DNA of 64,000 bases from positions 93,175-157,174 of the forward strand of contig JH720307.1 of assembly GCA_000231825.2 (NCBI GenBank), read 5' to 3'. How positions within the stretch are numbered: position 1 is the first letter of the stretch; each line of letters begins with the position of its first letter. Under the pieces are notes generated by a model. That model ran no database searches. It had not been told where the DNA came from and saw only the letters and a list, made by a program, of their open reading frames with translations. A program made the position numbers and the translations under genes. This stretch comes from Tetrahymena elliotti 4EA. Taxonomy: Eukaryota; Ciliophora; Oligohymenophorea; Hymenostomatida; Tetrahymenidae. Shown one piece after another: positions 11,705-24,227 of the stretch.

Positions 11705-13834
11705 TCAAGATTTATTTGAATCTGAAGAACTAATACCATCGATTTTATTAAGATCAATTTTGGTTTTTATTTTTTCTATAAATGATTAGCCAAAGATTTC
11801 TAATTATGGTTAATATTCAATCAATAAAATCTCCAAGTTTTGGTAATTTTCAAAGTAAGATTTAGCACAGTTGAAGAGGAATATTTTAAGTCTCTATTCA
11901 GACTATTCTTATCCAATCACTTGAAGTAAGTGTTCTTCATCTTATTCAGAAAATTCATCACAAAATTCAATGTAATATTCTAAAACTACTTGCAAAACGG
12001 AATCATCTTTTTCAAATTGAAGGTTTTTGAGTAAGAAGTTATTTAAATAAGGGACCCACTTATCTATGTCACATAAGAAAATTATTGCCTTCCACACAGT
12101 TGCTCTAAATTTGTAATTAAATTTGTCCATCAGCTTTTCAGAATCGATGTATTTGAGAGCTTCAATATCTAATTCATGGTATATCATATGATGATCTACA
12201 GTATTCAGCAAATACAAATACTTTTAGCCTTCAAATTTTTTTATTTCTGATAAATTTTTTTCTTCTAACTATTTTGTTTCTTTATCAACCACAAAAACTT
12301 TCAAATTCAAAGCATCTATCTCTTCTTGAGATAAAGTTAGGGTGCCATTATTTTAGATTTACAAAAGATTTTATCCTACTAAAAAAACATATCCTTTAGT
12401 AGTTAATAGCTTTTTTGTAATTGAATCATCAAAATACTTCAACAAATCTTGACTTGAAATACTTTTATACTTGAAGTCTTGAAGTAGCTTTTGCAAAATT
12501 TTTTAGAATTTATCCTGCCCATAAATTTTTTACTCCAAGAGTTCAAATATATTCTAACTTTTCTTATAAGTGATATCATCATGTGCCATTAAATCTAAAT
12601 ATTTGTAATAGTTCAAAGGCTCATGAATTAGAGTCCAATATTTATCTAGGTCATCTTGTAAATAATCAAATTAATCAAGCTAGCTCCTCAATTCAATACC
12701 GTTTTCACTTTTGTAATATTCATAAAGAATTTTTTATGAAAACATATTGGCAAATCCTTCTTTGAAAAAGAGATCATTCCACCATTAAATAGAGACATGA
12801 TTTCCAAACCATTAATGAACTATTTCATGAAATAATGTTTCCACTCTATCTAAATTAAATTAGTATCTTCTAACTAAATTGTCCTAAATATCTTTTGCTT
12901 TATTAGATTTTGTATATTGACTATATAAATAGTAATTTTCATCTAAAGAAATGCAGCCATAGGTCTCCATTCCTGCATCTTTGTAATGAGGACAGAAGAA
13001 TACATCAAATTTTTGAAAAGGGTATTTGATTCCTGTGTAGGATTCCATAAATTCAAGAGCATATTTAACTTATTTAAAATATTCTTTCACATCTTCATCA
13101 AGATATTGTAATAAATATTATCTACAATATATATTGATATCTACCTAATATCTAAACTTATCAACGTATTTAATATAATCGCCAACATACATTCCAAACA
13201 AATAAGTTGGAAAGGCTATTTAAGTTTATGGAAAATATGAGACAGTAATATCATCAATAATTTTTTCTTATTTATACCATTCGTTATGACTAGTTACCAT
13301 CCAATTGGATGGATGCTAAACAGTTAGAGTATAATAAGATCTAAAATTGACCATATCTATGCAAGGAAATATCTTTTATGTGCAAGCTACTTCTCCTTAA
13401 CAATAAATATAGTATTTATTTTATTCTTCTTCAATAGGATAATTTACTATGCCTTCTGCTCTAGTTTAGCTATACTGATTTTAAAAGGCTATAACAATAA
13501 TCAGATTATTATCTTTGTCACTTAAATACTTTTTTATTTCTTTAAGAGGCAAGCTTAGTTTGTTAGGTACATATTAAAAATTTATTTTTTCTTCCTAATC
13601 TTAAGATTCTGAATTAGTTTAGATACCTACTGAAATTATTTTTTCACCACCATAATCTATGATCAGTTTTTCATCCTAAGAAGCTCTCTGAATTTCTTCT
13701 CTATATTTTAACTTAATTTTTATGTTACCTGTGTAGAAATCTGGATTTAAGTTTAGGAAAATATCATATTAGTCTATAGAATAGATATATTATTCTCTCT
13801 ATTTAATATCTTGATTTGATAACTATGATATCAT
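11705..13834 (-). CDS. M1-family zinc metallopeptidase (aminopeptidase / LTA4-hydrolase-like)
   Basis: A single open frame of 2130 nt (709 aa) with no intron needed. The zinc site is HEIVHQWFGNHVSIQWW followed by FFKEGFA, i.e. HExxH, 18 residues, then Glu, the M1 signature. About 65 residues upstream, where M1 enzymes carry the exopeptidase motif G-x-M-E-N, it has DAGMETYGC: the Glu is kept and the Asn is replaced by Thr. DITYKKSQNIFELLE downstream fits the catalytic-Tyr segment. Family enzymes trim N-terminal residues from peptides; some also hydrolyse leukotriene A4. There is no signal peptide or membrane segment, so a cytosolic enzyme is likely. I chose the ATG at 13834 because the upstream frame has no other ATG before a TGA near 13979; a spliced 5' exon cannot be excluded. 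The gene is divergent from the orphan at 14144. Confidence 0.87.
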
Positions 13835-14143
13835 GATATATTAAGAATCGATGAAAGTTAAAATATGATGTTTGTTACAATTATTATTAAAGATATCTTT
13901 ATGAAGCTAATTATTACTTTTCTGAGGTATTAGGAGATCTATTTTAATAAGACTTAATGAACATTATTTCTAATTTCATGATTTATCTTTTGTTTCTTGA
14001 TGTCTATGAAAAACATCAAAAATTATTGAAGACAGAAAGCAATAAGTAAAATAATAAAAATAAATAGAAACTCTTTTAAATTAAAAAAAAGAGAAAGAAT
14101 TAATCTTTTAATATATATTCTAATAAGCTTTTAAACAAAAAAT
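13835..14143. promoter_or_regulatory. Divergent promoter region
   Basis: Only 309 bp separate the start of the M1 peptidase (-) from the start of the orphan gene (+), so the two probably share this promoter region. The peptidase frame stays open into it as far as a TGA at about 13979, with no ATG. No specific box was recognised. Confidence 0.45.
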
Positions 14144-15658
14144 ATGTAGTTAATGAAAAGTAGTTAAAGAACTTAAAATTTCAATGTTGAAAAATATTCC
14201 AATTTATTGGTGAAAGTTCTAAGCACTCTCAAGTAAGTTTAAGCTTTTGCTAAAGCCATTAAGCCAGATCTACCAAATAACTTTGATTGCTTGAAGACTT
14301 TTGAATATGTATCTGAGCATATTTCCCAATTCAATATCAAAAAGCTAATTAGTGACATTCCAAGTTTATGCTCTCCATCTTCTTCAGAGCCTCTATCAAT
14401 AACTATTATTCAAAAGAAGAAAGGATTTATTATCCCATGGAGTATTATTAAATTGTGTTATTCTCTTGAAATAAGTAAGTCAGAGAACGATTTTAAAGAT
14501 CATCTTAAACAAATGTTAGTGTAGCCTTAGTAGGGAGAGGGAGTATTTATTGAGTCTAGTCTTATTTAAGGAAAAGGCCTTTTATAAAGAGGTGTATTGT
14601 AAAAAGGTAATTTTAAACATGAAGCTCATGACCAGTTCAAAAAGATAACTCAGTCATCAAAACCATTTGTGGCATATGATTTTTAGCATTATTTCAATTG
14701 CTATAAACTCAAGATTTAGCTAACAGATTTTGAATAATTAGCGTTAAAAATGAAGCAAGAAGATTATAAATTGTTTTAAGTCCCTCCACTAATTCAAGTT
14801 GTTTGGGGAGAAAAACAATAAGATGCCCATAAGGAAATATAAGAGATGTTTGAAAAATAACTTAGCTATATTTACTTTATTCATACTAATTATGACTTTA
14901 CATTTATGAATGAGTCTAAAAATGACCATACTTTGTATGTTATGAGCGTTGAATTCGGTTTATCAAGATAAGATGAGAATTAAAATTTCTTCAAGTATGT
15001 TGACAATAATATAAAAGAATTTGAAAAAGTAAATTCTAATGTCATAGTTTTCAATTCCCAAGAAGAAATATTAGCCTAAAAAACCAGTATACAAGCCATT
15101 AAATAATAATATCAATCAGTAGATTGCTGTGGTAATGATGTTAACTTTTTGCTTCATAAATTGGTAGAAATATTTATAAAGGATCCTCTTTTGTAATTCG
15201 ATTACTCAAAAGCATCTATTTTACCATAAAGATCTGGTAAACTAGATGGATGTTTGATTCTTTGGGGAGACTTAAACAAAACTGAAGAAAATTAGAAATA
15301 TTATGATGATTTGAGATCAAAGTTCAAGGAGCACACTGTACTGCAAATTTATAGTGCATCAGAAATGAGGAGAATTCCTTTAGAAAACCCAAATAAAATA
15401 CACATTATTGTGATGAGTGCTTCATTTTAAAATGAATTAAAAAACAATGTTAGTAACTTGAACTGGTGTTAATAGGCTATTTTAGAGTATGAGCTTAACT
15501 GTACACATGTAATATTATTCACAAGTGAAAAATCTATTAAAATGAATGTATGGGACGAAAAATTCAAAGAGAAGCATCCAAACATGCTAATTACTTATAA
15601 ATTTTAAGAATTAGTTGAATTAATTTAGAAAGAAAATTTTTTAAACTAGAACAGTTGA
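14144..15658 (+). CDS. Intronless protein of unknown function
   Basis: I do not recognise this 504-residue protein. The frame is uninterrupted from ATG 14144 (MQLMKSSQRTQNF...) to TGA 15656-15658. Its composition is ordinary for a folded protein, with many aromatic residues, little low complexity and no membrane segment or signal peptide. Mid-protein segments such as SAFE-type hydrophobic strands (YVMSVEFGLSR, KIHIIVMSASFQNEL, THVILFTSE) alternate with amphipathic helices, suggesting an alpha/beta fold with two related halves: the N-terminal half (residues ~200-300) and the C-terminal half (~370-490) both show strand-loop-strand patterns. There are Cys pairs (VDCCGNDV) but no clear metal site. 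It is probably a ciliate-restricted family. The gene may share a promoter with the M1 peptidase. Confidence 0.75.
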
Positions 15659-16311
15659 TGCGCTTATCACTATTAAGGTGTAATTATTTATATCCTTTAT
15701 TTACAGCAATTTCTTTTAACTAGAATTTTCTTTTATCTATTTTTTTTCGTTTTATGATTTAAATTTAAAAATATTTGAAAGTCAAAAAATTGTTTTTTAT
15801 TTTTTTAATAAATTTTTTTTTGATCAATTTTTAAAGAAAAAAAATGAAAGAAAATATTTTTTTTTTCCTAATTTTTTTCATCAAGTAAATAAATGAAAAA
15901 TAATTCATAATCCATTATCAAAAATTGATCTAAAAATTGTAAAAATTGAAAATTCAGTCGCCAGTAGAACATCAGTAATCAGGTGGTTGATCCAAATGTA
16001 TCATCAATCTTTTCAATTTTATATGATTTTAATACACATATATTTATAAAATTAATTCTTTAAATAGTATCATTGTATCTCTTTTAGTATTAGCATAATT
16101 TAGATTTATTTTTTCCTATGGGTTTTATCATTGATTATTAATTAATTAAATCATATTTTTTAATAAATATTACAAATTTTGATATTCAATTATTAAAAAC
16201 AAATTAAATTCAACGCATAAAAGACTATTCTTTTTTTAAAAAAATTGACAATTTATTTGAATAAAAATTATAAAGAACATGCATTCATGCAGATTTTATT
16301 TATTATAAAAA
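15659..16311. other. Convergent intergenic region
   Basis: AT-rich spacer between the 3' ends of the orphan gene and the TraB-like gene, with long T and A tracts around 15780-15870. No ORF supported. Confidence 0.6.
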
Positions 16312-17961
16312 TCATTGTAAGGGTAGAGGTCTCATTGCAATAGATTCTTCAGTTTGGAGAGCTTTAATAGCTGTTTATTGAGAAATTAGAGGTGATACAT
16401 TTTATAAGTGAGGAAGCTCGTTAATTAATTTGTTTTTGAATGTATCATATTTTTTCATATAGAGGAAGAAACACTTTTTCATAGCTTGATATTCCTAATC
16501 ACTAATTTTAGTGATATCTTATTCAATGTAAGGGAAAGGATTAGCAATATATTTCTCACCCCACACTCTGGTTCCTAACATAACATCCATAATTGCTTGC
16601 TTTTCAATTAAAACTTCATCAGTTTCACCTCTAATTCTATCAGGAATACGAGTAGCTTCTGTGAAGTTGATACCAACTGGAGGACCTTCCCAATATTGTT
16701 AAATAGGATTCAAATGATGCATACCAATAACTGCAGTAACTTGCTAAGCAGCTTAGAAAGTATCCTTAAGCAAAGCAGTCATATATAAATCACGAGGTAG
16801 ATTAAAAATATGTGGCAAGAAATTAACTGAAGCATCACGAATGCTAATAGGTTATTTAAGATCCTTCATTTTAGTCAAGACAAATTTAAATAAGTCTCTC
16901 ATTTCTTGTATTTCGACTGTGTTACCTAAAATAGAACGAAGTAAAGGTTCAGGCATGTCACCCAACATAACCTTTTACTTACCCATTAAACCTGTAAACA
17001 AAGTTCTATTAACAAGGTGATAGGGTGAATAATTTTTATAAACAACATGCTCATTGATAGCTTGTATGAAAGGCTAAGTGAGGGATTCTGTAATTTCTTT
17101 ATCTTAAATATTTGGATATGAGTAAGCATTGTATGTATCAATGAATTAGAATTCAGTGTGTACTTAATTTCTTTTCAACATATCTAAAACTGTTAAATTA
17201 ACAACGCATTCTTCCCATGACTATGGCTTCAAAGGATCTATTTATTCCAAAGCATTAACTTCATAATCTTCTACTCCCTTTAATGCACATTTATGAGCCA
17301 TAAATCTTTATCTAAATATTTTAAAAAATTTGAATTACTCAATTTATTCTTTTTTTGAATATTTCATTCTCATAATGATGCACTGCTAAAACATTTTAAA
17401 ATTTCATGTCTAATTAAACATTTAGAATTATTTTAAATAACTACATGATTAATTATTAAAATCAAGAGAAATGCATTCTAAATATGTATGAATTTTATGA
17501 TTTTTTTGCATAGCTATTGCTTGTAATAGTATATATAGCCTAAATCTCATGTGAAAACAATGTATTCATTTAATCTAATAATTAATCTAAAATGTAAATT
17601 AAGATTACCTTGCCATGAAAGGAGAAGGATCCATTTAAATAAATAATAAATCTGGATTGTTAACAGTTAAAGAACGCTACAAAACATCATAATCTTTATA
17701 TTCCTCCTTGGGCTAACCAAGAGGAGCACCAATCAAAGTAATTTCATCTGATGATCCTTCAGAATGATTACAACCTGCTAGTGGCTTTAAAACAGCTTAT
17801 TGAGTTTTATTTGCAAAATTGGCATCTCTTTAATTAAATAAATAATCTTCAGCTGATAATGTTTTATATCCAAATGCTGGAACTTTAAGGAAGCCCTTGG
17901 TAGCAGCTGCTGAGGCTACCTTACTGCATTTTTAAATATTATTTTGTACTATTCCTATCAT
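16312..17961 (-). CDS. TraB-like family protein with possible mitochondrial N-terminus
   Basis: Two exons, 17961-17609 and 17305-16312, give 1347 nt (448 aa) ending in TGA; the 302 bp intron is 17608-17306. The N-terminus MIGIVQNNIQKCSKVASAAA lacks acidic residues and looks amphipathic, as in mitochondrial targeting peptides. EITLIGAPLG and NPDLLFIQMDPSPFMARF occupy the places of the first strand and the conserved P-D-x-x-x-x-E stretch of TraB domains. The best match is late in the protein: RDLYMTALLKDTFQAAQQ then TAVIGMHHLNPIQQYWEGPP, close to the TRABD-type ending (GMGHxxGI..xW). TraB/TRABD proteins act at mitochondrial outer membranes in animals and plants or as pheromone-shutdown factors in bacteria; their biochemistry is poorly known. 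The canonical E-x-C segment is altered here (QMDPS), so activity may differ. No transmembrane segment is evident. Family assignment is by motif only. Confidence 0.68.
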
Positions 17962-20722
17962 ATCTTTAATATCACAAACTTAATAACTACTACTCTATAT
18001 ATTTTGAATGAAAATTTGAGTATTTTTTATTCTAGGCTTTTCTCTTTGTACTGTTTTTAATAAACAAAAAGATATTAAAAGAAATTTAGAAAAAATTTTG
18101 TTTCAAAACACTAAATTAATTACACAAATCCATAAATTAACTAAATATTTTATTTATTTTTTTATTGGTTTTATGTAAATTTTGTCATATACCAAATTCT
18201 GTTTTCAGAATTAAAAAAATTAATCACATTTTATTGTTTCAAGCACTAAAACTCTATTATAATTTTCAAAGAGTTTTTTAATTTCTAATTTTAATATTTA
18301 ATTTTATTCATAAAAATACTAAACATAAACAAGATTAATTAACCATTCATCTTGGATTATTAATATTTGATTTATTTTAAATTATGTTAAGATTAATTTA
18401 AATAAAACATGAATTATTTTTAGATAAGTTTATTTTATTAATTTTCAATTATGAAATATTATATTGAATAGATAGTTTACTTTAAAATACTATTGAATAA
18501 AAATAAGTAAATCTTTTTAGTATTCTTTATTAAATAAAATTTGAAATAATTGTTTTGAAGTTTCATTTTATCATTAATTCTAAAATTCAAACAAAAGAAA
18601 TAATAATTTTAATTCAAATTAAGTTTATTAAATCCAAAAAATCTACTCTCAATATTGTAAAAGAACTGATATTTTGAAGAATAAATATATAAGTATTCTT
18701 TATCTCATCAAAATAAATATAGTTTTTTGAAGTTTTCTATACTTAAATTGAGTTAGTTTTAAATGAAAAAAATTAGTTTTTTATTACTGAATTCAAATAA
18801 ACATTTTTTTTAAATCATAAATTATTTATAATAGAAATGAATAATTTAAAATGTAAATTTCATCATTAATTTATTTATTTGATCTTAAAATTTCAGAAAT
18901 GACATAATAATAATTAATATTTTTATTAATTAATTATTTTGATAAAACTTGAATGATTTAGTATTGTAAATTATTAAACTTCTAGAATATTTAGAGTATT
19001 GAAAATGAATAATATAAATATCATTTATTTTCAAAATGCTATAGAATTTTTATAGATCAAAATTTGATTTCTAAAAATTTATGATTTACTGTTCTAAGAA
19101 ATAATAAATCATTAAAAATGTAATTTAATAACTATAACTTTAGATAATTCTTTTAAGATAATCTAATAATTAATTACAATTATATTTTCAAAATTAGTAA
19201 GCTAAATCATGAATTAAGTCAGCAGGATATTTACTGCTTTACATTTTAAGCGTTTGTAAAGGATTAACTTAATAATATTCTTACTTAATTGATAAATAAA
19301 AATAGTTAAGCTAAATGATTTTTATGAATAATAATCTTGAAGACACACAAAAGTAAATTTAAACATATTATTTTAGTTGAGATTCATATAAAAACATTTA
19401 AAATAAATTTTAATAGTGATGTAATTAAATTTAAAAAAGAAATATTTATCATTAAATCTGATTAAAAGGAAAAGGTTTAGTTTAAGCTTAGTATTTTATT
19501 CTACTTCCAATTGTTATTGATATCTTTTTTTACTTTTATTAAAGTTAAGAAGAATTACGGAATTTATTCTTTTATAAAAAACTCAATTTTCTTACTTCTA
19601 TTTAAGAATTTTCTCTTTTTCATCTTGATATTTAACAATTTTTATTAAAAAATGTGAATAAGTAGAGGGCCCTCCTTATTTTTAAGTTTTCATTATCCTT
19701 TTTCAAATTTTGTGTGAAAATTGAGTGAATGCAATTTACTTTCTGCATATATCAACTTTATAAATTCTGATTTGTTCTAGATAAAAACAAGTAAATTTTT
19801 TTATTAATTGATCAGAGTAAACTGAATAACAATTCCAATAAGTAAATTTGCCAACCAAATACTAATCAAGAAAAAAAAAACAGAAACAATACATTCTAAA
19901 ATTTGTAAATCAAAATTAAAAATAATGACATAATAAGATAAGAGAGCATAATTATAAAAAAATAATATTTGATGAGTAGATATTGTTAGTTTTTACTTGA
20001 ATATAAAATTGCATTTAATAAAACAAAAAATATAGTTTGGGACTAAAATTTTTTATAAGTTATAAATACTTTTACATTTGCTTTATACATTCATCTCATT
20101 CATATAGATGATAAATATTAGAGTGAAACATCTGTATTTATAAGTAACATAAGGAAAAATAATTTAATATTACTAATTGTAAGAAAAAAATTCTTAATTT
20201 ATATAAAATTTGCTTAATGATGAATTAACTTAATACTTTTAAGGAATAAAATTTTGGTCTTATTAAGAACTTAAAAATAATAAAATAAACTTTTTGTCAC
20301 ATTTTTTATTAGTAATCATCTTAAATTCATTTTTAGTGGATTGGATAATATTTATATTTTAAACTAGCTTTGAAGTATTTTAAATTATTTTTTCTTTTAT
20401 TGACTTGGTTACATTAAAGAATTTTCCAAAGTACTAATATGTAAAGCACCTTAACTTTATTGATTATATTAAAATATATAAATAATACTTGAAAAAGTTG
20501 AATTATAAATTATTGGAGACACAAAGTAATACATAAATCAAATCATTATTCAATATTCTTTATTTCCATTTGCAGAAATTTTATATTGATAGAAAAAAGG
20601 AAGAAAAGTTAAGCTGATTTCAATAATCTAATACGAAACATGCATCTTCTCTATTATTGAGGTGTGATGAAATAGCTCTGTAAATAAATATATTAATTAT
20701 ATTATTTTTAAATACAATCAAT
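17962..20722. other. Long AT-rich intergenic region
   Basis: About 2.8 kb upstream of the TraB-like gene on one side and of a doubtful small ORF on the other. Codon-like structure is absent in all frames. The composition is close to pure A/T with scattered short inverted repeats. I see no tRNA, snRNA or transposon signature. Confidence 0.5.
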
Positions 20723-21103
20723 ATGCCTCTAAATCAAATTTATCAGAAATTTTTAGAATTACTTAAGATTAAGCATTTTATGAATAATCTTTTTTTGATG
20801 AAATAGGATTAGCCTTATATTTCTAAATTTTATGAAGAAAATAAACCATTTCTTAATAAATATCTATCTCAACTTTATTCTGATAGCTATCTTAAAATTA
20901 ATGAAAAAAAATAGTAGTTTATTTTTATTTTTCTAAAATACTAATATGCTAAGTTTTATTTGTTTGTTTCTTTGAGTTAATAGATTAATTAGATATAAGA
21001 TTTATTAATTTTGATTAGAATTCAATCTAAAATTTCTTGCTTTAAACATTAAAACAAATTAATAAAAATTTCAAAAATTGTACTTAAATTATTTGTCATT
21101 TGA
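20723..21103 (+). CDS. Doubtful small ORF
   Basis: A 126-codon frame from ATG 20723 to TGA 21101-21103. The first ~65 codons look protein-like (MPLNQIYQKFLELLKIKHF, then ISKFYEENKPFLNKYL with regular hydrophobic spacing), and then the sequence decays into I/L/K/Q-rich translation typical of AT-rich spacer. It could be a small orphan gene, a remnant exon, or chance; in DNA this AT-rich, TGA is rare and such frames arise easily. Nothing identifies a function. Confidence 0.25.
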
Positions 21104-21544
21104 CTGATTTTATTATTTTTTAAATGTTTGTAAGGCAAAGAGAGTTAATATTTATTTTTAAAATATGCAAAATGTTGATTAATTTTTATATTCAAAAAAG
21201 TGTAAATATAATATCTTAGTAATTAATTAATAAATAAAAATAAACACTGCTAGAGTGAGTGCTTATGTGCTTACTTATAGCCTTATATTTATGTACCTCT
21301 TTTAAGTATTTAAAAAAAATTGGAAGAATTTTTAATTTAAATCAGTATCTCAATTAATTTATTCTTTGCACTTTCTACTTTAAAAGCTCAGTCAACAATT
21401 AAGTATTGTAATCTTATTAATTTTAGAAAAATAATAATCAGAAAAAAAGCCAATCAAATAATCTATTAAAATTATTAATTACTTTTCCAACATATTTTAA
21501 ACAAAAAAAAAGAAAATAGTTCAAGTAACAGTTAGCTAAAATCT
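21104..21544. other. Spacer upstream of transporter
   Basis: AT-rich sequence preceding the MFS transporter ATG at 21545 and probably containing its promoter. No other feature seen. Confidence 0.55.
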
Positions 21545-23694
21545 ATGTCCACCATTATAAGAACTGATTCACAACAGAATCCATTAAACAAAGATCCTCA
21601 TACAAACGAAAATGTTCAAACTTATAATGAACTTGTATCAGAAGAAATGAAACCAGTCTCTATATAAAAGCAATAATCAGACGGTTTTAAGGAAGGTGAT
21701 ACTCAAGAAGAAAAAAGTACAGAAAAATAATAACCATCCACTTTAACTATTGATGATGTTATTGAAAAATTAAATACCAGAGGTGTTTTCCAATTTTTGA
21801 TTCTCCTTACTTTTTGTATTCTTTACGTCGTCTTATGCGGAGCTATGTTATATCCTTCATTTTACCTTATGGATCCTAGTTTTATTTGTCCTGGACAAGG
21901 AGATGGATTTACAGAAAGCGATACTGGATGTGAAGAAGGCTGTTATATAGATACTACCTCAGGAAGAAAAACAATGACAGACACTTTAGATTTATATTGT
22001 GATAATCGTTAACTCCGTATTATGAGTATTTCCATCCTTTACTTTGGTTCTGCTATAGGAAACATAGTTATTGGAGCCTTTTCTGAACTTAAGGGACGTC
22101 GTATAGGAATGATTTTAACATGGGCATTATCAATTATTTCATATATTGGTGTAATTACCTCTTATAGCATAACTTAATTGATGATATTTGAATTCCTTTT
22201 GGGTTTCTTTATTCAACCTGCTAGTACATTAATCTTCGTTTATATGAGTGAAGTTTCTATTGGAAATTATCGTCAATATTTCTGTACAGTTATTATGATT
22301 TTCTGGTCTATTGGTGAATTACTCTTACCAGCAGTTGCTTACTATGAAAATAATTGGAGACTTGGATTTACTTACTACATGTTAATACCTGCTATCGTTG
22401 TAGTTATAATGCTTGTTATATTCATGTATGAATCTCCTTAGTTTTTGATCTCCTAACGTAGATTTGATGAAGCTAAACAAGTCTTGCTCAGAATTGCTAG
22501 TTGGAACAAAAAGACAGACCTATATACCATAATTGAAAAGTATGTAGATGAACAAAGATAATATGCCATAGAAGAAGAAAAAAAGAGTAGCTTCAAAGTT
22601 GATTAAATAACTTCAATCTACTTCCATCAAGTCTTTTGCCTTCCAAAGCTTTTTAAAATCACTGCTGCAGCCAGCGGTACCCTCTTAGCTATCAACCTTA
22701 TTTATTTTGGTTGCTAACTTTCTCTTAGTACCATCAGTAAAATTTTTATTTTATTATTTGTTTTAGATTACTTCTTTTTTACTTCTAGTAACTTACAAAC
22801 AAGTTAATTAAAAAAAAATGTAAAATTTGTTTCTAGTACTAATAATTTATTAATCAAATATCTATCAATATTACTATTTATCTAAAGATCTTTCCTTTTA
22901 CAATCTCATAATTCTAGACTACTATTTTACTAAATTTTGATAAATCCCTAACTTTTAATTCCAATCAACCTAAAAATGTAAGAAAATAAAAGTTTTTTGA
23001 TTAAGTAAAATTAAATAATTTTTAAGATCTAGACTAGAAAGAATTTATTAACATATTAAAACATTAAAAAACAATTTAAATATGAAATTCTATTTAATAA
23101 ATAGGTCCTAATCCTTACAAAAACTAAGTTTATTTGGGTATTGCTGAAGGTACTACTTTGTTAGTTTCAAACTTAACTACAACAAGATGCAAAAGAAAAT
23201 TATGGTCTTTCGTTTTCCATACAGCAACTTGCATTTTATGCCTCTTCTTCTTATTTGTTGAAGATGATGATGGTAAAATAGCATTAGCTTTCTTTGTGAG
23301 AATAGGAAATGTATTTGCTATGGCACTTGTTTAGATTTACTTAAATGAATTGTAAATTATTTAATTTTTATTGATTTTTATTCTTAATTTATTTTATATA
23401 ATTTAATTAAGATTCCCTACACCTGCAAGAGCTGTTTGCTAAGGTATTGTTTATTTCTTTGGTTTGGTTGGAAGTATTATAGCTCCATACGTCATTGAAT
23501 GGGCTCAAGAAATAGGAATTAACTAAATTGCTTGGTTAGGTATAATTTCCTTTTTAGGATCAATCTGCTGTTTCTTCCTTAAGGAGACATATCTCATGCC
23601 TTTAGATTAAGAATTGGAGGAATCTGACTTAAAGAGATTCAAAAAAATGACTGTAAAAAAAGTATCAGCTGAACCTCAACAACCGCAATAATGA
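21545..23694 (+). CDS. SLC22-like major facilitator transporter (organic cation/anion type)
   Basis: Exons 21545-22736, 23105-23351 and 23412-23694 sum to 1722 nt (573 aa) with a TGA stop. A Q/E/T-rich cytosolic leader of ~75 residues precedes TM1 (FQFLILLTFCILYVVLCGAM). The Cys-containing loop after TM1 (residues ~110-150) fits the extracellular loop of organic ion transporters. FSELKGRRIGMIL after TM2 is the MFS loop 2-3 signature. YESPQFLISQRRFDEAKQVL after TM6 is the SLC22 signature (ESPRWL..GR..EA). The C-terminal half carries the remaining helices, including FPTPARAVCQGIVYFFGLVG, which resembles E/x-P-T-x-R-x-x-x-x-G. It ends in a charged cytosolic tail. It probably exchanges small organic ions or nutrients across the plasma or vacuole membrane; the substrate cannot be read from sequence. 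The gene converges on the cNMP protein gene at 24228. Confidence 0.88.
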
Positions 23695-24227
23695 GACAAT
23701 TTTGCTTACCATATAATTTTTACTAAAAAGCTAGCTTAATTTAAAATTTTAAATGTAAATAAAATTATTGTTCTTCTACAAACCATTTATAATGTATCTT
23801 AAATATATTTTATTCAAAATCATAAATTTTTATTGTTTTAATTTTCTTTGTTAATTCTTTTGATTTGCTCTTTTCTTTTTTATCCTATTTAATCACAAAA
23901 AAATAGTTTTTTAGCATAATGTTACTTTTAAATTATCCAATTTTCCTCAAAAATATTACGCAAATAAAATTAGGGATGTTTTGGAGATAATTATGCCATA
24001 TTTTTGTTCTCAAAATTTGAATTTGAATTTATTGAGTATTCATTGTAGATAAGTGTTGTTTTATATTATTTTAAAAGAACATTGTAAAATTTAAAAAGAA
24101 GATACAAAAAAAAAGTATGAAGTAAAGTGATGTAATGTAACTGAATGATATGGTAATTCAAAAATAGATACTGAAATGTAAAGTAAAAATAAATTAAAAA
24201 TACAATTTTGAATGAAAAATATGACAA
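23695..24227. other. Convergent intergenic region
   Basis: Spacer of 533 bp between the 3' ends of the transporter and the cNMP protein gene. AT-rich, no ORF, presumably both polyadenylation regions. Confidence 0.6.

Noticed and set aside
21797..23334. Several short ORFs that look like a broken transporter pseudogene
   Set aside because: Reading TAA/TAG as Gln and removing two introns gives one intact 573-residue transporter.
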